Below, in pieces: positions 11,470 to 22,239 of a stretch of 64,000 nt of DNA. Source of the DNA: Schistosoma mansoni (taxonomy: Eukaryota; Platyhelminthes; Trematoda; Strigeidida; Schistosomatidae); the NCBI RefSeq assembly GCF_000237925.1, contig NW_017386033.1, positions 806,001 to 870,000 of the forward strand, given 5' to 3'. How positions within the stretch are numbered: position 1 is the stretch's first letter; every line of letters begins with the position of its first letter. The translations under genes were made by a program, and so were the position numbers. The notes below the pieces were generated by a model, which saw nothing but the letters and a program-made list of their open reading frames with translations, ran no database searches and was not told the origin of the DNA.

Positions 11470-11976
11470 TCAGAGGAGGTTTTGTGGAGAATTTAGTATT
11501 TTCACAGTTGAAATCATGAGTCAGTTGAAGCTAGACCACCATCGAAAACCTGGAAGCACTGGACGGCCGTTTCGTCCCCTCTGATCTATAATCATATGCT
11601 CACTAGTGACTGACTTCAAGAGATATATCCTTGAGTTCTAGTGGGAAGCAGTGACCAGTGGAGTTCTACAAAGTCTGTTGTAGAGATATCAACTCACTGA
11701 AGACAATTGGTGGACGGTCGCTCAAAGTCGTGGATTGGTTGAAGTTAGACATTAACACCGTTGGATGCCGGCTCAGTGGTCTATCGGTCAAGGGCTCTGG
11801 CTCGAGACTGTTAGGTCCTGGGTTCGAATCTCGCGAGTGCGGGGTCGTCGATGCGCACTGCTGAGGAGTCCCATAATGGGACGAAACGGCCGTCCAGTGC
11901 TTCCAGGTTTTCCATGGTGGTCTAGCTTCAATTGACTCATGATTTCAACTGTGAAAATATATTATGAGTCAAATTC
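11470..11976. mobile_element. Head-to-head SINE pair with direct-repeat flanks (pair 1)
   Basis: A minus-strand 3' fragment (about 11470-11580) faces a nearly full plus-strand copy (about 11590-11976), with both 3' tails outward. The plus copy has the leader, TTAGACATTAACACCG, A box GGCTCAGTGGTCTA, B box GGTTCGAATCTCGC, an intact-looking hammerhead at 11855-11900, and the tail. The exact 10-bp repeat TATATTGTGA lies immediately outside both ends (11460-11469 and 11977-11986). This fits insertion of the pair as one unit. Confidence 0.7.
11855..11900 (+). ncRNA. Hammerhead ribozyme, consensus core, within a SINE
   Basis: All parts can be read directly. Stem I is GCACTG (11855-11860) with CAGTGC (11895-11900), perfect. 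The core CTGAGGA (11861-11867) fits CUGANGA. Stem II is GTCCCA / TGGGAC around TAA. GAA (11883-11885) follows. Stem III is the self-complementary ACGGCCGT (11886-11893), and C at 11894 is the expected cleavage nucleotide. This is the SM-alpha type of minimal schistosome hammerhead with a loopless stem III. It is the only SINE copy in the window with every core base and both long stems intact, so it is the best candidate for real self-cleavage. Confidence 0.8.
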
Positions 11977-12192
11977 TATATTGTGAATAAAAAGTTTAAC
12001 AAATCTCGTGGAATAAATGCAAAAACATATAATACTGGTGAATAGGATAGAAGTTTAAAAGTGCATTGTCGATGAAACTAATGCCTGTGTTCACATTAGC
12101 TAACAACTATATACACAATTCCAACTTATTTATACTACCTTCTCAAAATACTCATGAGTAGTAATAAATGTAGAATAACAATTTATTTGTTG

Positions 12193-12343
12193 TCAGAAGG
12201 GGTTTTGTGGATATTTAGTATTTTCATAGTTGAAAGCGTGAGTCAATTGAAGCTAGACCACCATGGAAAACCTGGAAGCACTGGACGGCCGTTTCGTCCT
12301 ATTATGGGACTTCTCAGCAGTGCGCATCCACGAATTGAAATTC
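12193..12343 (-). mobile_element. 5'-truncated hammerhead SINE
   Basis: From the CAGAAGGGGTTTTGTGG tail through CCATGGAAAACC to the hammerhead block. The hammerhead (12278-12323) keeps perfect stem I and stem III, but the core reads CTGAGAA, replacing the G8 general base, so it is probably inactive. The insertion is absent from the other duplication arm at about 19560, which makes it younger than the duplication. Confidence 0.75.
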
Positions 12344-12506
12344 TCAGAATAATTATGATAATAACAGTTCATTACTGATTGTTCATTAACTTCAGAAGAG
12401 CTAAAATTGTATGAGAGGTGTTAGGAGGTTAAACATAGAGGACAAATATATATTGAAAATGATTATATAGATTAGTGAATCGACTTAAAGATTTTCTAGT
12501 TTACAT

Positions 12507-15077
12507 ACTTATACCTGTTAAAACTTGTCGAGGAGCACAGACCTACCACAAGCATTTTCCATCCAACCCTGTACTAGGCAATCCTTTCCAGTTGTTACTC
12601 ATCCTTTTAATTTCTGCACTCAATTCCCGACGTAATGTACTCCTTCGTCTTCTACCTTTCAATTTCCCTTCAAGATTCCAAGTTAGCGCTTGCCTCATGA
12701 TGGAGTTTCATGATTTCTTCAGTGTATGTCGCATTCACTTCCAACGTCTTTCCCTAATTTCGTCTTCAGCTGAAAGGTGGTTTGTTCTCTCCCACAGTAG
12801 GTTGTTACTGATGGTATCCGGCCAACGGAAATTCAGTATCTTGTGTAGACAAATGTTTATAAATACTTGAGCATTTTTGATAAGTTTCAGCTCAGTATAG
12901 TAGAACTGTCTTGACGTTCATATTGATATTTCTGAATTTGATGTTAGCTGACAGTTGTTTTGAGTTCCATATGTTCTCCAATCTAAGAGATACTGTTCTT
13001 GCTTTTCTAATCCCCGTATTTGCATTTACATCCCAGCTAAGTGAATGTTTCCACCTCTTCCAGAGCTTCTCCATCAAGTGTGATTGGTTTGATGTTCTCC
13101 GTGTTGTATTTGAGGATCTTGCTTTATCCTTTGTGTATGTTGAGGCCTAATGATGCAGAAGCTGCTGCTACATTGGTTGTCTTCAACTAATTTTTTAGTT
13201 TGTTCGTATGCTCTGGTCTTTCTTTGGTATCTTGGTGAGGTGTCCTTCTTTCCAGTCTGTCTATGGTACTTGTTCTTCCTCAAAAAATCTTCTTGAATAG
13301 AATGTGGAGCATGTTTGCAGTTACTACTATGTATGAGTTCAGTGCTTCAGCTGATATGTTGTCAGGTCCTGCTGCTTTCCCATTCTCGATTTGTCTGATG
13401 GCCATCTTGATTTCTCCGATCGTTGGTAAAGTGACATCTATGGTAAGGTTTGTGTGTGCTGCTTCGATGTCCGGTGGATTCAATGGAGCTGGTTTATTCA
13501 GAAGTTCCTCGAAGTATTCTACACAACTGTTCCTCTGTTCTTGAATCTCAGTGATTTTCCTTCCTTCTTTGTCCTTGTCGGGTCTCCGGTTTACTATATT
13601 TCTGTGCTAGTTATTTCGTCGTGTTCTACAGTTGTTTCATGTTTCCTTCTGCTGCAGCTTTTTCCACTGTCGTTGTTAGTTCTTCCATGTATTTCTGCTT
13701 GTCAGCTCTAATGCTCTCTTTAAGTTATTAGTTTTCTTCTGCGTACTCTGCTTGTGCACTGACTTTCTCTGACAGTGTTCGACTGTTGTTAATTGCTGTC
13801 TTTTTCCTATCTTGAATGTTGTGTAGGTTTTCCTTGGAGATAGATTCCTTATGATGCTGCTGCTTGCCACATATAACCTCTTGACACGTTGAAGTTAATG
13901 CTTCTTTGATACCTTTTCAGTTATCCTCCATCGTAGTTTCCTGTTTTTTCAGTAGATCCTGTAGAGCTTAGAACCTGTTGTTGAGAGTTATCTTGAATTC
14001 GTTAAGTTTGTCAGCATGTCGAAGGAAGTCAATATTGAACCTTTTTAATGATGTTCTCCAGTTTTCCAGTGTTTCTTTAGCTTCAGTTTCATCTTGGCCA
14101 CAACCAAGTGGTGATCTGAATCCATGTCAGTTGCTCTTCTGGTTCTCACATCTTCCATTGTCCTTCGAAATTTTCTGTTGATGCAAATATGATTTATCTG
14201 GTTTACTGTGGTGTGGTCTGGTGAGATCCATGTGGCTTTTTGTGTGAGTTTGTAGAGGAATACTGTGCCGCCTATAACCAATTTGTTGAATGCATATAGA
14301 TTTGCAAATCTCTCACCATTTTCTTTTCTCTCTCCCAGCCTGTCCATGTCATCCCATGACATCTTCATATCTTGCGTTGTCCACCCCGACTTTGGCGGAT
14401 GGTCAGGTCCTTTCTTTGGCACTTCTCTATGATTGATTGAAGCCTCGAGTAGAACTGATCTTTATTGTTGTCGTTGCTATCATTGGTGGGTGCATAACAT
14501 TGGATAGCATTCATTGTGATTCCCTCTTTCTTTGTTTTGTCTGAAGCTTTGATGATTCTGGATCCGTGAGATTACTTTCCTTTAAGTGTTTTTCGTGCTT
14601 CTCTGGGTGGCATCAGAGCAACTCCCTGAGTGTGTGGTCATGTTCTTCTTCATGACCGCAGTGGGAAAACATCTCTCCGTAATCTATCCTTTTCTGTCCA
14701 ATGTTGGTCCAATAGGTTTCGTTGATCCCGAGTACTGCCAAGTTGTATCTCCTCATTTCCATTGCTATTTGGCTGGTCTTTCCTGTCTCCCACATTGTCT
14801 GGACGTTCCATGTACCTATAGAGACTGTTGCTTTGGTTGTTAGAAGGGGAATCGGCGTTGTGACTTCCGAAAAACCTCGGCTTTCACTATGAGGCGTCAT
14901 AATTCTTCCTTCAAATCCCAGGACAGAGTTTAAATGGTTTGAATTATTTTTTCTGGATAGCGTTTTTTTAGCGGTTTAGTTTTCTACGGGATAGGGTCGC
15001 TTACCTCATGCACAACCCTCCTCCTTTACCCAGGCTTGGGACCGGCAGTAACTCTAGAAAAGCTACAGGCAGAGTTT
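12507..15077 (-). mobile_element. RTE-like (SR2-type) LINE with reverse-transcriptase core deleted
   Basis: Reading on the minus strand from 15077: the GC-rich 5' leader, then an endonuclease start (S-I-G-T-W-N-V-Q-T-M-W-E-T-G-K, about 14830), further apurinic-type endonuclease phrases (D-H-T-T-V-N-Q-I-N-H-I-C-I-N; S-D-H-H-L-V-V-A-K), a linker with A-G-P-D-N-I-S-A-E-A-L (13280-13483), then directly the post-RT region (L-R-L-E-N-I-W-N-S-K-Q-L-S; R-x-R-R-x-T). The RT catalytic block, which should include F-A-D-D, is missing at about 13160-13280. Several frame breaks occur. The element is flanked by a 9-bp repeat AGTTT(A/G)CAT at 12498-12506 and 15078-15086, and the empty site is preserved at about 19385. 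A dead, internally deleted LINE that inserted after the local duplication. Confidence 0.85.
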
Positions 15078-15369
15078 AGTTTGCATTTAAGAAAGACTCA
15101 AATTCAGTGTTTATCTACTAGGGTCAAACAAAAACATATAAATTATATACACAGACAACCGTCTATACATATTGTTCATATGAAGGGCATGTAGATGACA
15201 CTTCTGTTGTCTGTGACAATAAATCCAATTTGAATGATATTTTACACATCTTGAGCATCCCAAACATCAATTACATTTACTCTTGAAGAGAAAATGTTCC
15301 AAACTTCCACTCGTTTAATCTTGAGATGTTGAGATGGAGAGTCACGAATACCTGTTTACAAGAAGCTTA

Positions 15370-16970
15370 GATGTAATAATTAGTTATTAATTTTTTATAC
15401 TTAGGTCCATATCGGTAGGAAGAGAAATTTTAATAAATCTCTCCGTACTTGGAATAAACAAATATGTACTCCCAACTTTATGGATGAGGACTTGACCCTT
15501 TTCAGAAGGACGCCGACTGAAAATAAGTTTCCACCAAGATTTATTTATGAGTGTATGAATTCTATATCTTTAGGGAAATCTGTAATCACTGCGCCAAAGA
15601 ACTTATGTCGACTTCAAAAGCAATTGATTTACTGATATCCTGAAACAAGATTGATATCCTTTATGCTATTACGAGTTCACCTTATTAGGTAAACGAAACG
15701 AAGGTCAAAGACAGAATGAGATGATAGGCTATTCTAATCCATTGTCCCATGCTCTGTTAACTAGATCAATAAGTCTTGATGAGGCGTAGAGAATGTATTC
15801 CACAAGCACCCAGAAGATAGGGGGTCACTGAGCACACAAATCAAGCTTATTTATACAATGATAGAAACGCCTTTGGAAGAGCCACAAAATAGCGTACTAA
15901 AAAAATCCGTCAACTAATGAAAATCAAGGATTTCTGAGTGAGAAATGTGAGCTGTAGTTCAACCAAGCTTCTCTTGGCGCGAAAACATGAAATTCAAATT
16001 TTCAGAATAAAAATTACAAAACTAGGACCTTTTCTAAGTGAGTTCTGGCGATCTAACGTCCTGAACAAGGATCTCAGACGCTATTAGTAGAATGTTCTTT
16101 AATACAAAGCTGAGAATAGTATTTGTCAACCAGCCATTATTTATAAAAGGACAAAACAAAGCGTTCGAACCCTTCAGTATACATTCATTAAGAGGCTGAA
16201 AGTGATAGAAACGAAATGCTAAGCCTAGATTTCTTGCTATTTGGCACTCATCAGTAATGTGTACCTGAAACATAAAGTCACTTTTGTCGAGTTATAAATA
16301 TTTAGTATTCTACTATCTCCTACGTGACAATGGATTCGTCGTTATATACATAGAGAAACAAGAACTATATATATGAAAAGGGTTTGTCAAGTCTTCTTAT
16401 TTTACCATCAACTTGAAATGTTAATCTCCTTTTATCAACTAATAATTTAATTTATCTGTACTTTTATTAATTTCATAGAAAATTTATGGATCATATACTC
16501 TTCGTCTCCTTTACACTGTAGTCCTTTTAACCCAATAAGGTTTACTTTTATTTTTATATTCTAATTAAATATAGTTTATTTCCTTCCCAAACATATCTAT
16601 CTATCTATTTGTTAGTGCTCACATTACATAATCGTTATTGATATTCATCTCCATTCACTAAACTTAAGGAGATCATGTAAATTTTAAATAAGTGATCTCA
16701 TTACAACAACAATCTACAATTCATTTTTGTTGCCTCCTTGTTAATCATTCATTTAGTTGACAACAGTTAATTCATTTACGAAATGAGTGCAATGAATGGA
16801 TAAACGTCATTAAAAAAACAACAAAAAAAAAACGAAAAAAAACATTTTACAATAAATGAATATTTACATATCAACGGAATTTATCTGAAAAAAGTATAAT
16901 GAACTTATTATGAATGATAAATTAATGATCAAGAAAAAAAAAAACGAAAAAAAAGAACAATTATTCTATT
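15370..16970. other. Intergenic sequence and presumed upstream region of the TES gene
   Basis: No coding frame is convincing; the minus frame 16034-16273 is unrecognised. The last 250 bp are very A/T-rich with homopolymer runs and lead into the TATA box at 16988. Confidence 0.4.
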
Positions 16971-16987
16971 CCATTGATCCAACTAAC

Positions 16988-16995
16988 TATAAAAA
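16988..16995 (+). promoter_or_regulatory. TATA box of the first TES gene
   Basis: TATAAAAA lies 124 bp upstream of the chosen ATG. A start site about 30 bp downstream would leave a 5' UTR of roughly 90 nt and would exclude the upstream ATG at 16974, which supports starting at 17112. Confidence 0.5.
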
Positions 16996-17111
16996 CAATT
17001 CTGAAAAATGTTAAATTGTTAGTTTTCCCTTTCTTTTTTTTTGGTTTTAAAGTAACCGCATTGTTACCATCATCATCACCATCATCATCATTATTTACTA
17101 TAAACATAATA

Positions 17112-17909
17112 ATGAATAAATTATTATTATTACTATTATATTTCATCTTATGTAATCTTTTGACAATGGTATACAGTGGACATAGAAATAAATATGATCA
17201 ATATCAAATAAATTCTGCTTATCAACAACCTAATCAAAATAATAAATATAATGGTGATGATTATACTAATAAATATCCAAGTGGTAATTATTATTCGCCT
17301 ACAGACAATCAGTACGGTAATAACTATGATAATAATAAAAATGATAATAATTATGGTAGTTCCAATTACCAACCAACGTCTTATGATTCATATACCAATT
17401 ATAATGGGGATAAGTACAATAATAATAATAATAACAATAATAATAATAATGGTGATTATAACAATAACGATTATACATCAACAAATAATAATTATCAAGC
17501 AAATAATTATAAAGATTATGGATCCAGTGATATATCACCTACTAGTGAATATGGTATTAGTTCAATTGGAACTGGAGTTATATCTGGTTCTAAGTATAGT
17601 CATAGTCGATTAAATGTTCATGGTAAAATGACTGGTGTTGGACATCAAGATTATGGTGTACATTATTTATCATTGACTAAATTCCGTAAAGGTGGTGGCT
17701 ATGATATCTATGGGAAAAAACGACAATTTTTAGACTATGATACACAAGGACATGTGAAAAAATATGGTAATCAACATATGAAAGCGAAATTTGAAGTTGT
17801 TGGTAATTTGCAAGGCTATTCAACATTCAAAGATAAATCAAGTTTTAAACCAAGCGGAAGTACTTATGGTAATTATGGTGGTAACGGAAACGGTGGTCAA
17901 TCCTACTGA
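17112..17909 (+). CDS. Trematode eggshell synthesis (TES) domain protein
   Basis: 265 residues, single exon. The start at 17112 is chosen because it opens a good signal peptide (MNKLLLLLLYFILCNLLTMVYS, cleavage near 22); an in-frame ATG 46 codons upstream lies before the TATA box. Residues 23-160 are Tyr/Asn/Asp/Gly-rich, with 11 consecutive Asn at 103-113. Residues 163-245 form the TES domain, with V-H-G-K-M-T-G-V-G, Y-L-S-L-T-K-F-R-K-G, F-L-D-Y-D-T-Q-G-H-V-K-K-Y and M-K-A-K-F-E-V-V-G-N-L. The tail is Gly/Ser/Tyr. TES proteins (p48-like) are made in vitelline cells, secreted into vitelline granules and cross-linked into the eggshell through oxidised tyrosines. AATAAA lies at 17971, 62 bp past the stop. 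Close relatives are at 44211 and 53334. Orthology to a particular p48 gene cannot be settled here. Confidence 0.88.
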   Translation: MNKLLLLLLYFILCNLLTMVYSGHRNKYDQYQINSAYQQPNQNNKYNGDDYTNKYPSGNYYSPTDNQYGNNYDNNKNDNNYGSSNYQPTSYDSYTNYNGDKYNNNNNNNNNNNGDYNNNDYTSTNNNYQANNYKDYGSSDISPTSEYGISSIGTGVISGSKYSHSRLNVHGKMTGVGHQDYGVHYLSLTKFRKGGGYDIYGKKRQFLDYDTQGHVKKYGNQHMKAKFEVVGNLQGYSTFKDKSSFKPSGSTYGNYGGNGNGGQSY

Positions 17910-17979
17910 AGATTAAAACAACAAAGCACAATAGTGAACAAGGAACAAGATCATTATTATTATTATTATCAATAAAATA

Positions 17980-19060
17980 AATATATTTATGATCATTAAA
18001 AAGTAGTGTTTGTTCTTGACATAATCAATAAACAGTTGATTAGTTATATGAAGTGCTTATGATATTACAAGAATAAACGAGGTATGCTCAACAGGACCAA
18101 AGTATTTGATTCAGTTTTCGATAAGTGGTAATAACGTTTATGAAAATCATTAAGATTTACTGAAAGTGTTATGGTATAGCTAGTATAAGTTTAGGAGAGC
18201 GATGGTGACTTTGTATGGTGTACCATTTGTAGGTTAAACTGCTCAGTTTTGCTTTACTTCCTAAAACTATATTATTGGGCAATGTTTGTTAAAGTATTTC
18301 GCTAAGATATCAAAAGACGTATTTTTATGTGGAGCTAATATATTGATATCAATTTTCTAGATCAAACTTCAAACTCACAAAGTTTCTCCAGTCTTGATAA
18401 AATATTCATTATCAATCAAATGCGAAAAAATGGAGCATATATCAGTTAAGTGACTGATTTCCTCAGAAAAGTCACTCACCATTCACACAAGCAACTTAAT
18501 TGAGTGATGATTTACGGTATTATTCTAAATCAAGTCAACGATGTATCACAAATTAGAATCTAAGAGCTAACTGAACCTCAAGTAATTTTAAAATGATCAA
18601 AATTAATGAATAAATGCGCAAACTAAAATTACTAACCTATTGGTAGATCTCCATGTTGTTTTAACATCACACTTAACACTTGTAATTAAATGTGTATAAC
18701 CTGAAATACAGAATTATTTATACAGTAAATACGTTTCATAAAAGGTACTATGTCAAATCGTACATTATATATTCTGAGCTAAATTATGTATTCAAAGAAC
18801 GAATTCACTTTTATCGAAATCATGCTGAGTTTTTACACGGAGAATATTAATGAAGTGTTAGGATGCTGATAATCATTCCTTTCTTTTACTTGATTAATTG
18901 TGATACGATTAGCTCAGTTTTAAAGAAGTTGACAACACGGACTAACTACGGCTAAAAAGCCAGTGAGAAACAGGAAGGATTGAGCATTTATTTTATCTTA
19001 GTATTAAACTTCTTAAACACAAATGAACGAATACACAATCATGACTTTACCAAAGAACGA
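17980..19060. other. Intergenic, no gene seen
   Basis: AT-rich DNA downstream of the TES gene; no frame or shared repeat recognised. Confidence 0.4.
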
Positions 19061-19091
19061 TTCCAGAAGCTTCAGGTCTCCGACTGTGTAG

Positions 19092-19629
19092 GTTTCTTGT
19101 AAACAGATATTCGTGACTCTCCATCTCAACATCTCAAGATTAAACGAGTGGAAGTTTGGAACATTTTCTCTTCAAGAGTAAATGTAATTGATGTTTGGGA
19201 TGCTCAAGATGTGTAAAATATCATTCAAATTGGATTTATTGTCATAGATAACAAAAGTGTCGTCTACATTCCTTTTATACGAACAATATGTATAGATGGT
19301 CGTCTGTGTATATAATTTGCATGATTTTGTTTGACCATGCTCGATAAACACTGAATTTGAGTCTTTCCTAAATGTAAACTGGAAAATCTTTTAGTCGATT
19401 TACTAATCTATATAATCATTTTCAATATATATTTGTCCTCTATGTTTAACCTCCTAACACCTCTCATACAATTTTAGCTCTTCTGAAGTTAATGAACAAT
19501 CAGTAATGAACTGTTATTATCATAATTATTCTGAGAATTTCAATTATTTATGAGAACAGTCATTACAAATAAATTGTTATTCTACATTTATCACTACTCA
19601 TGAGTATTTTGAGAAGGTAGTATAAATAA
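19092..19629 (+). repeat. Right arm of the inverted duplication (empty site)
   Basis: Reverse complement of 15078-15365 followed without a gap by that of 12126-12506. The join at about 19383-19390 (TAAATGTAAACT) is the undisturbed target of the RTE insertion in the other arm. The arm ends abruptly at 19629, where a separate RTE fragment begins. Confidence 0.8.
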
Positions 19630-20375
19630 TTTTGTGGCAGCAGCCTCAGCAGCAGTGGGTCTGAATATACACAAAGGGAAAAGCAAGTTTCTCCGATACA
19701 ATACAACATGCACCAATCGAATTACACTTGACGGAGAAGCTTTTGAAGATGTGAAAACCTTTACATATCTGGGCACCATCATTGATGAACACGGTGGATC
19801 TGATGCAGATGTGAGGGCGAGGATCGGCAAAGCAAGAGCAGCATATTTACAATTGAAGAACATCTGGAACTCAAAACAATTGTCAACCAACATCAAGATT
19901 AGAATTTTCAATATAAATGTCAAGACAGTTCTATTGTATGGTGCGGAAACCTGGAGAACTACGAAAGCCATCATACAGAAGTGTTTATTAACAGTTGTCT
20001 ACGCAAGATACTTCGGATCCGTTGACCAGACACTATCAGCAACAAGTTACTGTGGGAGACAACAAACCAGGAGACTTAAAAAACACGAATTACCTGATGA
20101 AATGCCGTCCTGCTAATGGACTAGCTATGTCTGGATAATGTCTCATCAGTTACTACAATTGACACATAACCACATATTAGTAACCTATTCCTGTATGAGA
20201 AGAGGAAGACCAAAGAACACATTACGCCGAGAAATAAAGACAGAAATGAAAAGAATTAGCAAAAGTTGGATAGAACTATAAAGGAAGGCACGGGACAGTG
20301 TAGTTTGGAGAATGCTGGTCGGTGACCTATGCTTCATTGGGAGTAACAGGCGTAAGTAAGTAAGTAAGTAACTTA
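19630..20375 (+). mobile_element. RTE-like LINE 3' fragment
   Basis: The frame 19634-20116 reads V-G-L-N-I-H-K-G-K-S-K-F-L-R-Y-N, then T-Y-L-G-T-I-I-D-E-H-G-G, L-K-N-I-W-N-S-K-Q-L-S and [12 protein letters not shown]. This is the region after the RT catalytic motifs in SR2-type elements. It continues with frame breaks to R-R-R-G-R-P-K-N-T-L-R-R-E (about 20196-20230) and ends in the (GTAA)n tail at 20350-20372. It starts just downstream of the RT catalytic motifs, so it is 5'-truncated and not functional. Confidence 0.85.
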
Positions 20376-20379
20376 ATTA

Positions 20380-20776
20380 ATATACAAGAATAAAACAATG
20401 CTTTAAAATTGTAGTTATATATTCTTTTTAAATATTAAATCTTAGTGATAATATTGAACAAGATTTATTATGATTAAGTCATTTGTTAGTCTTTAGTCAA
20501 GTAAATGTTTGAGTATATATAGTAGTATATTGTAAAAATAGAGAATTACGGATCCTGGAAATGATATATTTCAATTCTGAACTTTCTACTGTAAACCAAT
20601 ATTCATTTCTGTTATGCACCTAAACAGAGATTTCTGTGTAATAGGCTATTAGTTTAAAGCAAGCATATTCATTTATTATGAATCGAATTAATTCAATTTG
20701 CACTTGTACGTTGATATTATGTAAGTATTTGATTTTCGTACTGAATACATTGCAATAATGATAAAGTGTACTGTGA

Positions 20777-20818
<42 letters not shown>

Positions 20819-21350
20819 CCGTTCATGTTTGGGGTTTGTGTTATTCATTACCTATCACCATGTACTCCGATATGAAATCCTAACAGGGATAGGAATATGT
20901 TGAAAGTAGTCGACTAATGGTCAAAATAAGATGTGTCATCAGTACATGATATCGCTGTCTAAAATAATAAATTCTCTGATTGGATTACTTATAATAATAT
21001 TGGAATGGTTTAAAATAACGTTAATATATTAGATATTTTTCTTTTCAGATCTTGACTTATAATACGGTTTTATACTTTACATTTATGGATTTTATCTTTA
21101 CTTTTCAAACCGTATTTACTATTTTAAATTTTCTTTAGACTATTATAAACGTTACTGTTAATTTTACTTTTCTACTAGGTAATAATGTTAATTTCTACTC
21201 TTTATACTAATGTAACTTGTGAAGACTTAAAGTGATGAAGATTTTTACCTCATCATGTACTTTTTGTAATTAACTGATTTATTCCTTTTCAATAATATAG
21301 AGTTTATAGTAATTTAGTGTAAGAATTGTAGGAAATCTTAATTTCATAAA
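20380..21350. other. Intergenic with an (AT)n run
   Basis: A perfect AT run at 20779-20815; otherwise no gene or known repeat seen. Confidence 0.45.
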
Positions 21351-21354
21351 TTTA

Positions 21355-21610
21355 AAAAGAATTAGAAAAAGAGAATTCAGCGAAGAAGATTTTCTTTTCG
21401 ATGAAATCATTTACTTAAGTTGTACATTCGTATATATAGTGATATGGAAAATATATGTCTATAGGAGGCTAGGAAAGATTGCATTATAAATTGATTCGAC
21501 AATAAATAACAAATGAGGTGATGTACTAATCAAGGGGTAAGGAAGAAAATAATTTATGGGTCAGATAATAGTCCAGTTGACAGATATGAAGAAAAGCGAC
21601 AAACACAAAG
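21355..21610. repeat. Member of the fold-back repeat family (single arm plus interior)
   Basis: 21370-21440 matches one arm of the fold-back element at 39680-39905. The following interior (GCATTATAAATTGATTCGACAATAAATAACAAATGAGG...) recurs at 26215-26300. The minus strand shows the stem III / cleavage / stem I order of a decayed hammerhead (AAGAAAATCTTCTT, C, GCTG). Confidence 0.55.
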
Positions 21611-21700
21611 GTCATAATAATAATCTGAATAATAATCAAGAAAACTTGTATAAGATAATAATAATAATAATATAAGTTGTGTTTTAAAACTAAACCTGAT

Positions 21701-21960
21701 TTTCATAGTTGAAAACGTGAGTCAATTGAAGCTAGACCATCATGGAAAACCATGAAGCACTGGACGGCCGTTTCATCCTATTGTGGGACTCCTCACCAGT
21801 GCTCATCCACAATCCCGTCTCGCGAGCGAGATTCGAACCCAGGACCTACCAGTCTCGCTCCAGAGCACTTAACCGATAGACCATTGAGCCGGCATCTAGC
21901 GGTGTTAATGTCTAACTTCAACTGATCCACGAAATTGAACAACCACCAAGAACGAAACCC
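21701..21960 (-). mobile_element. Hammerhead SINE, 5' end missing
   Basis: The minus strand has B box GGTTCGAATCTCGC (about 21830-21845), A box GGCTCAATGGTCTA (about 21878-21892), TTAGACATTAACACCG, then the hammerhead block and 3' body to about 21701. The hammerhead core is GTGAGGA, with C3 changed, so probably inactive. Confidence 0.75.
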
Positions 21961-21964
21961 GTTT

Positions 21965-22150
21965 CCACATCTTTGTTATCAGTCACTTTTTACCATTTAG
22001 CATTACAGACACATACTTAGTTTTATCAGCATAGTGTATTGTAACGTAAAGTAATAACACTTAATAGTATTTGGGAAAGATGCTCAGTTATTTAACTACT
22101 GATTGAAGCTCACTCTACCTGTTATAATCTCACTAACTGAAGCGATATCA
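21965..22150. other. Spacer, no gene seen
   Basis: AT-rich, no features recognised. Confidence 0.4.
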
Positions 22151-22186
22151 TTAAATTTATATAGACTTCAAAAATGAACAATATTT

Positions 22187-22225
22187 GAGCGAACAATTGT
22201 TTTCAATAACTTCATCATCAGGCTC
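22187..22225 (-). ncRNA. Minimal hammerhead-like RNA motif with canonical CUGAUGA core
   Basis: Read on the minus strand: stem I GAGC, core CTGATGA, a weak stem II TGAAGTTATT, GAA, self-complementary stem III AACAATTGTT, C as cleavage base, and GCTC closing stem I. All invariant core positions are present and in order. Stem II hardly pairs (only AA/TT), so activity is doubtful. Loopless-stem-III hammerheads of this shape are known from Penelope-like elements and schistosome SINEs. The host repeat could not be delimited. Confidence 0.55.
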
Positions 22226-22239
22226 TACAGTTATAAGTC

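Larger units (their letters stand above)
12126..15365 (-). repeat. Left arm of an inverted duplication, carrying LINE and SINE insertions
   Basis: Two unique-sequence blocks, 12126-12506 and 15078-15365, match the single block 19092-19629 in reverse complement at high identity. Between them lies the RTE element 12507-15077. Within the first block lies a SINE (12193-12343). The right arm has neither. The 3.7 kb between the arms holds the TES gene at 17112-17909. Confidence 0.8.

Noticed and set aside
12475-14843. Several plus-strand frames of 60-130 codons
   Set aside because: Antisense shadows of the minus-strand RTE element.
16974-17111. N-terminal extension of the first TES frame by 46 codons
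   Set aside because: The extension begins before the TATA box at 16988 and would bury the signal peptide. The Met at 17112 opens a typical signal sequence.
17148-17613. Three long frames overlapping the TES gene in other phases
   Set aside because: Ile/Tyr/Asn-only compositions are shadows of the AAT/TAT-rich coding strand.
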